This document shows, in pieces, positions 6,304 through 9,071 of a stretch of 9,071 nucleotides of DNA. The position numbers and the translations under genes were made by a program. How positions within the stretch are numbered: position 1 is the first letter of the stretch; the number at the start of each line of letters is the position of its first letter. Under the pieces are notes generated by a model. It was not told the DNA's origin. It did not search any database and worked only from the letters and a program-made list of their open reading frames with translations. Origin of the DNA: Planctomycetaceae bacterium (GTDB lineage Bacteria > Planctomycetota > Planctomycetia > Pirellulales > Pirellulaceae); contig REEF01001023.1 in NCBI GenBank assembly GCA_007695205.1, positions 1 through 9,071 on the forward strand. Reading direction: 5' to 3'.

Positions 6304-6933
6304 TTAATCCTTCTCCTCGCCTTCCCCCTCCGCTGGACGGCGAATCACCTCGGGTTCTGCCGTCTCGGCTGCCTCGGCCTCTTCTTCCTCGGCCTCCACC
6401 ACAGCCGTACATTGCACAACCACCTCGTCAGCATCCGCAACCATCGTCACGTGCTCGGGCATCGAGACATCGCCCAGCTTGATTGCGCCCCCCAAATTTA
6501 GGTCATTCACGCTGATCTCGATCCGTTCGGGCAGATATTCTGCCGGACTTTCGACCTCCACCTCGTGAATCAACTGCTCGGTGATGCCGCCCTGCCGTGC
6601 GCCAGGCGACTCGCCACGCAATTCCAGGGGAACAACCATCCGCACCTTTTCGGTAGCCGACACGCGAGTCAAATCGATATGCAAAACATGGCTACCGAAG
6701 GCATCCCACTGGACTTCTCGAATCAACGCCGTGTCACGGACATCGCCCTGCAATTGGACCATTCGGACACCTTGCCGGATCGCCGCCTGGAGCTGGTCCG
6801 CCGGCACAGCCAAGCTGACATTTGCCAACTGGTGGCCATATAAAACCGCGGGCGTTTGGCCCGCTAAACGCACTCGCTTCGCGGCCTTCGAGCCCACTTC
6901 TTGCCGAATCTTAACCTGCAGGACTTCCGCCAT
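6304..6933 (-). CDS. rplY: 50S ribosomal protein L25, long CTC/TL5 form
   Basis: L25 binds 5S rRNA. This 209-residue protein is the long two-domain form (CTC, TL5). The N-terminal 5S-binding domain covers about 4-90 ('RQEVGSKAAKRVRLAGQTPAVLYG', 'VQWDAFGSHVLHIDLTRV'). The C-terminal beta domain covers about 97-180 ('VPLELRGESPGARQGGITEQ', 'LPERIEISVNDLNLGGAIKLGDV'). A Glu-rich tail follows (179-209). ATG at 6933 gives the expected MAEVLQVKIR start, with GGGG about 8 nt upstream. It is first in the minus-strand operon; a promoter is predicted at 6976-7003. In many bacteria the same rplY-pth pairing is found, often after prs, which is not present here: the next gene upstream is a divergent phosphatase. 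Confidence 0.96.
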   Translation of the reverse strand: MAEVLQVKIRQEVGSKAAKRVRLAGQTPAVLYGHQLANVSLAVPADQLQAAIRQGVRMVQLQGDVRDTALIREVQWDAFGSHVLHIDLTRVSATEKVRMVVPLELRGESPGARQGGITEQLIHEVEVESPAEYLPERIEISVNDLNLGGAIKLGDVSMPEHVTMVADADEVVVQCTAVVEAEEEEAEAAETAEPEVIRRPAEGEGEEKD

Positions 6934-6975
6934 CGATGGTTCCCCAATACGTTACTGATCCGATGAAAGCTCACG

Positions 6976-7003
6976 ATTGTCTCACAAAATCACGCCGTTT
7001 CAA
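6976..7003 (-). promoter_or_regulatory. Sigma70-like promoter for the rplY-dnaB operon
   Basis: Reading the minus strand, TTGAAA (7003-6998; 5 of 6 to consensus) is followed after 16 nt by GACAAT (6981-6976; 4 of 6). Transcription would start near 6969, giving a leader of about 35 nt before the rplY ATG. Position and orientation fit the first gene of the operon. Prediction by motif only. Confidence 0.5.
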
Positions 7004-7040
7004 CCCCAAATTTCCAACGAGCATCATAAACGCCGAAGAT

Positions 7041-7077
7041 ACCTCCTATGGAAACCACTTAACTGCCATAGAGGGGT
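7041..7077. repeat. Inverted repeat between divergent promoters
   Basis: ACCTCCTATGG (7041-7051) pairs with CCATAGAGGGGT (7066-7077), with one bulged A at 7072 and one T-G pair, around a 14-nt loop. It lies between the leftward promoter at 6976-7003 and the rightward one at 7096-7125, where a regulator site affecting both would be expected. It could equally be a chance hairpin; no T-run makes it a terminator. The 286-nt divergent region 6934-7219 otherwise holds only the two promoters and the leaders. Confidence 0.35.
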
Positions 7078-7095
7078 GCCTGTCTGCTCGGTCGA

Positions 7096-7125
7096 TTGAC
7101 GCAGAGCCACCGGCCGAAGTAAAAT
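7096..7125 (+). promoter_or_regulatory. Sigma70-like promoter for the FHA phosphatase
   Basis: TTGACG (7096-7101; 5 of 6) and TAAAAT (7120-7125; 5 of 6) are separated by 18 nt. Transcription would start near 7132, leaving a leader of about 88 nt before the GTG at 7220. This is the best promoter match I found in the window. Confidence 0.6.
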
Positions 7126-7219
7126 CAATCGAAGCGTATTTTGATCCAGTAGGGCGAGACGGTAGCTTGAAGATTCGGCTGCCCTTGGGCGTTACGATCC
7201 TGAATTCGGGAATGATTGC

Positions 7220-8923
7220 GTGGCTTATCTGAAGGTGGAACGCGGTTCTGAGCTAGGGCGATGTTTCGACTTGAGTCGCGACGAGGTGACAATGGGTCGG
7301 GCCGACGCTTGCACCATTGTCCTGAACGAAGGGGGCAAGGTCAGCCGGTGGCATGCCGCAATCTCGCGACGAGGGAATCGGTTGTATGTAAAGGATATGG
7401 GCAGCCGAAATGGCACGTTCCTGAACGATGTTCCCGTCGGGGATCAGCCGCAACTGCTGCGTCACGGCGACCAGCTCCGATTGTGCGACATCGTGTTTTC
7501 GTTCTACGATAACCAGCCCCAGGCTCGCTCCAATCTGACGATGACGCAGAGCATCGGTCCCTCGAAAGAGGAAGAGATCCCACCGGAAGTCGTCATGGTA
7601 GACGAGGCGCCGGATGTGTCGACCTCGCCGATTATCTCCAAGGTCGATGTCAGCGGCGGTTCGTCAGGAATCTGGCAGTTGACGGTCAGCGCCGAATCGC
7701 GGCTGGCGGCGTTGATCGAAATCACTCGGAATCTGGGGCGTTCGTTATCGCTGGACGAGGTGTTGCCGAAGGTTCTCAACAGCTTGTTCAAAATCTTCCT
7801 CCAGGCCGACCGCGGGTTTATCGTGCTCGAGACCGATGACGGAGAATTGGCCGCGCCGTGGACCAAAGCGCGCAAAGGCAGCGAGGCGGCGATTCGCATC
7901 AGCCGGACCGTGGTGCGGCAAGTGATGGAGTCCAAGGAGGCTTTGTTATCGGAGGATGCGTTGTCGGAGTGGACCGATATCAGTCAAAGCATCGCCGACT
8001 TGCGAATCCGTTCGATGATGTGCGCGCCGTTGATGAACTCCGAAGGGAACGCGCTGGGAGTCATCCAGTTGGATACGTTGGACCAGCGAAAGCAGTTTCG
8101 GCGAAACGACTTGGAACTGCTGGCAAGCGTCGGCGTGCAAGCCGGATTCGCGATCCAGAATGCCCAGTTGCACGAACAAGCCCTGCAGCAAAAGGCCTTG
8201 GAGAAGGACCTCGAATTAGCTCGCGAAGTGCAAAAGTCGTTCCTGCCGAAGCATCCTCCGTCGCTGGCCGGTTACGAATTCACCGCCTTTTATTCGCCGG
8301 CCAATCATGTCGGAGGGGATTACTACGATTACATCGGATTGCCCGACGGCCGAACGGCGATCGTGGTGGCCGATGTCGTGGGCCACGGAGTGGCGGCTGC
8401 GATGATGATGGCCAAAGTCGCTGCCGAAGCGAAGTATTGCTTGGCCAGCGAAAGCCACCCGGCGACGGCGATGTCCAAGTTGAATCACCGGATCACGATG
8501 CTGGGCGTCGATCGCTTCGTGACGATCATCATGATCGTGTTGGATGATGAAAAGAACGAGGCGACGATTGTCAACGCAGGCCATATGGCGCCCCTCTGGC
8601 GTCGCGCCGATGGCTCGATCGCAGAACCTGGGGGCGACCTTTCGGGATTGCCGGTCGGGATCCTGGAAGACATCTCGTTCAACCAGACGACGATCCAGTT
8701 GAAGCCCGGGGACCTGCTGATGATGTACACCGATGGTGTCAACGAAGCGATGGACGCGAAGAACCAGCAGTATTCCATCGGCCGCCTGCGGGACAAAGTC
8801 GCCCAAACGTACCTCAACCTGGAAGAATTTCGGCAACTCTTGACCGAGGACCTTCAGGAATTTACTGGCGGCGGTCCCCAGGACGACGATATCTGCTTCG
8901 TCTGCCTGCGATACGCGCCGTAG
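7220..8923 (+). CDS. FHA-GAF-PP2C (RsbU/SpoIIE-type) phosphatase
   Basis: A 567-residue predicted serine/threonine phosphatase with two sensory modules. FHA domain at about 1-97, binding phosphothreonine: GR (26-27), SRWH (42-45) and GSRNGTFLND (61-70) are intact. A linker, probably disordered (98-155), precedes a GAF domain (about 159-316; ligand unknown). A short helix, probably coiled-coil (315-345, 'LHEQALQQKALEKDLELAREVQKSFLP'), leads into the PPM/SpoIIE domain (about 340-566), with metal-site aspartates in GGDYYD (D367), VADVVGHG (D385), YTDGV (D505) and DDDICF (555-557), plus NAGH (452-455). Homologues such as RsbU dephosphorylate anti-anti-sigma factors; none is encoded here, so the substrate is unknown. 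No membrane segment, so cytosolic. GTG 7220 is the start: the codons just upstream offer no in-frame alternative, and GGGA lies about 9 nt upstream. Preceded by a good promoter and followed by hairpins; the stop lies in a 5-bp hairpin (8915-8927). Confidence 0.93.
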   Translation: MAYLKVERGSELGRCFDLSRDEVTMGRADACTIVLNEGGKVSRWHAAISRRGNRLYVKDMGSRNGTFLNDVPVGDQPQLLRHGDQLRLCDIVFSFYDNQPQARSNLTMTQSIGPSKEEEIPPEVVMVDEAPDVSTSPIISKVDVSGGSSGIWQLTVSAESRLAALIEITRNLGRSLSLDEVLPKVLNSLFKIFLQADRGFIVLETDDGELAAPWTKARKGSEAAIRISRTVVRQVMESKEALLSEDALSEWTDISQSIADLRIRSMMCAPLMNSEGNALGVIQLDTLDQRKQFRRNDLELLASVGVQAGFAIQNAQLHEQALQQKALEKDLELAREVQKSFLPKHPPSLAGYEFTAFYSPANHVGGDYYDYIGLPDGRTAIVVADVVGHGVAAAMMMAKVAAEAKYCLASESHPATAMSKLNHRITMLGVDRFVTIIMIVLDDEKNEATIVNAGHMAPLWRRADGSIAEPGGDLSGLPVGILEDISFNQTTIQLKPGDLLMMYTDGVNEAMDAKNQQYSIGRLRDKVAQTYLNLEEFRQLLTEDLQEFTGGGPQDDDICFVCLRYAP

Positions 8924-8962
8924 GCGCTGTCAGAAAAGGGGGCGGACTCTCTCCGGGCACAC

Positions 8963-8995
8963 CCGAAGGTCTCCAATATCGCGGGAGACCTTCGG
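8963..8995 (+). terminator. Perfect 12-bp hairpin after the phosphatase gene
   Basis: CCGAAGGTCTCC (8963-8974) and GGAGACCTTCGG (8984-8995) are exact reverse complements around a 9-nt loop. It begins 40 nt after the stop codon and is the first strong hairpin downstream, so it probably ends or protects this transcript. It lacks a proper T-run (TCGGGGGTTTC follows), so it is not a standard intrinsic terminator. Confidence 0.5.
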
Positions 8996-9003
8996 TCGGG
9001 GGT

Positions 9004-9071
9004 TTCGGCAGGGTCGGAGACCCTCGCCGAACCAGGTCGGGGGGGTTCGGCAGGGTCGGAGACCCTCGCCG
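9004..9071. repeat. Tandem GC-rich hairpin repeat, cut by the window end
   Basis: A 26-nt sequence at 9004-9029 recurs exactly at 9046-9071, a period of 42 nt. Each copy is an inverted repeat: TTCGGC plus AGGGTC on the left, a GGA loop, then GACCCT, one bulged C, and GCCG(AA) on the right. The spacer also repeats nearly (GGTC followed by a G-run before each unit, at 8994 and 9035). The hairpin at 8963-8995 shares the GGAGACC core. More copies may follow beyond the window. Confidence 0.75.

Noticed and set aside
6936..7232. 98-codon open frame in the divergent region
   Set aside because: It begins in the rplY leader, runs across both predicted promoters and into the phosphatase gene, shows no domain or plausible composition, and its start has no ribosome site. 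Most likely chance.
8216..8836. Long open frames opposite or out of frame to the phosphatase, dnaB, ssb and the first two genes
   Set aside because: They lie wholly over genes with clear domain motifs, are rich in Arg, His, Ser and Pro as expected of out-of-frame GC-rich coding DNA, and match no family I know.
9004..9071. CRISPR array
   Set aside because: The repeated unit includes nearly the whole period, the 16-nt spacer is itself repetitive and G-rich, and no cas gene is near.

Overview
The window looks like chromosomal DNA of a planctomycete, most likely from the Rhodopirellula/Pirellula side of the phylum. The evidence is protein style. The first gene carries the CxC-x16-CxxC zinc ribbon with an 'AKDxLAGK..KCPKC' core, a type I know mainly from planctomycetes. 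The second is an exported protein with an SLA1 homology domain 1 (SHD1), also widespread there. The last is an FHA-GAF-PP2C signalling phosphatase. The core genes (dnaB, rplI, ssb, rpsF, pth, rplY) are intact but carry extensions and acidic tails. The genus cannot be fixed from the sequence alone.

Layout. Positions 1-188 are non-coding but structured: a good intrinsic terminator pointing left (7-25) and a long imperfect inverted repeat (47-60 with 149-165). Two plus-strand genes follow, 28 nt apart and probably one operon: a double zinc-ribbon membrane protein (189-1070) and the exported SHD1 protein (1099-2427). They converge on a six-gene minus-strand operon, read right to left: rplY/ctc (6933-6304), pth (6263-5682), rpsF (5679-5215, TTG start), ssb (5093-4617), rplI (4536-3991) and dnaB (3875-2469). 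A 286-nt divergent region (6934-7219) carries a sigma70-like promoter for each side and an inverted repeat between them. The FHA-GAF-PP2C phosphatase (7220-8923, GTG start) reads right. The window ends in a run of GC-rich hairpins, including a 26-nt unit repeated at a 42-nt period and cut by the window edge.

How it works together. The minus-strand block is a widespread bacterial translation/replication neighbourhood: ribosomal proteins L25, S6 and L9, peptidyl-tRNA hydrolase, single-strand binding protein and the replicative helicase. Its common member rpsR (S18), usually between ssb and rplI, is absent. The flanking genes are accessory to it: an envelope-type pair on one side and a signalling phosphatase on the other.

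I found no defence system, mobile element or CRISPR array. The best candidates for something undescribed are the possible minus-strand small RNA at the left edge, the hairpin repeat array at the right edge, and the SHD1 protein whose tail carries DPF motifs resembling the NPFxD ligand of eukaryotic SHD1.
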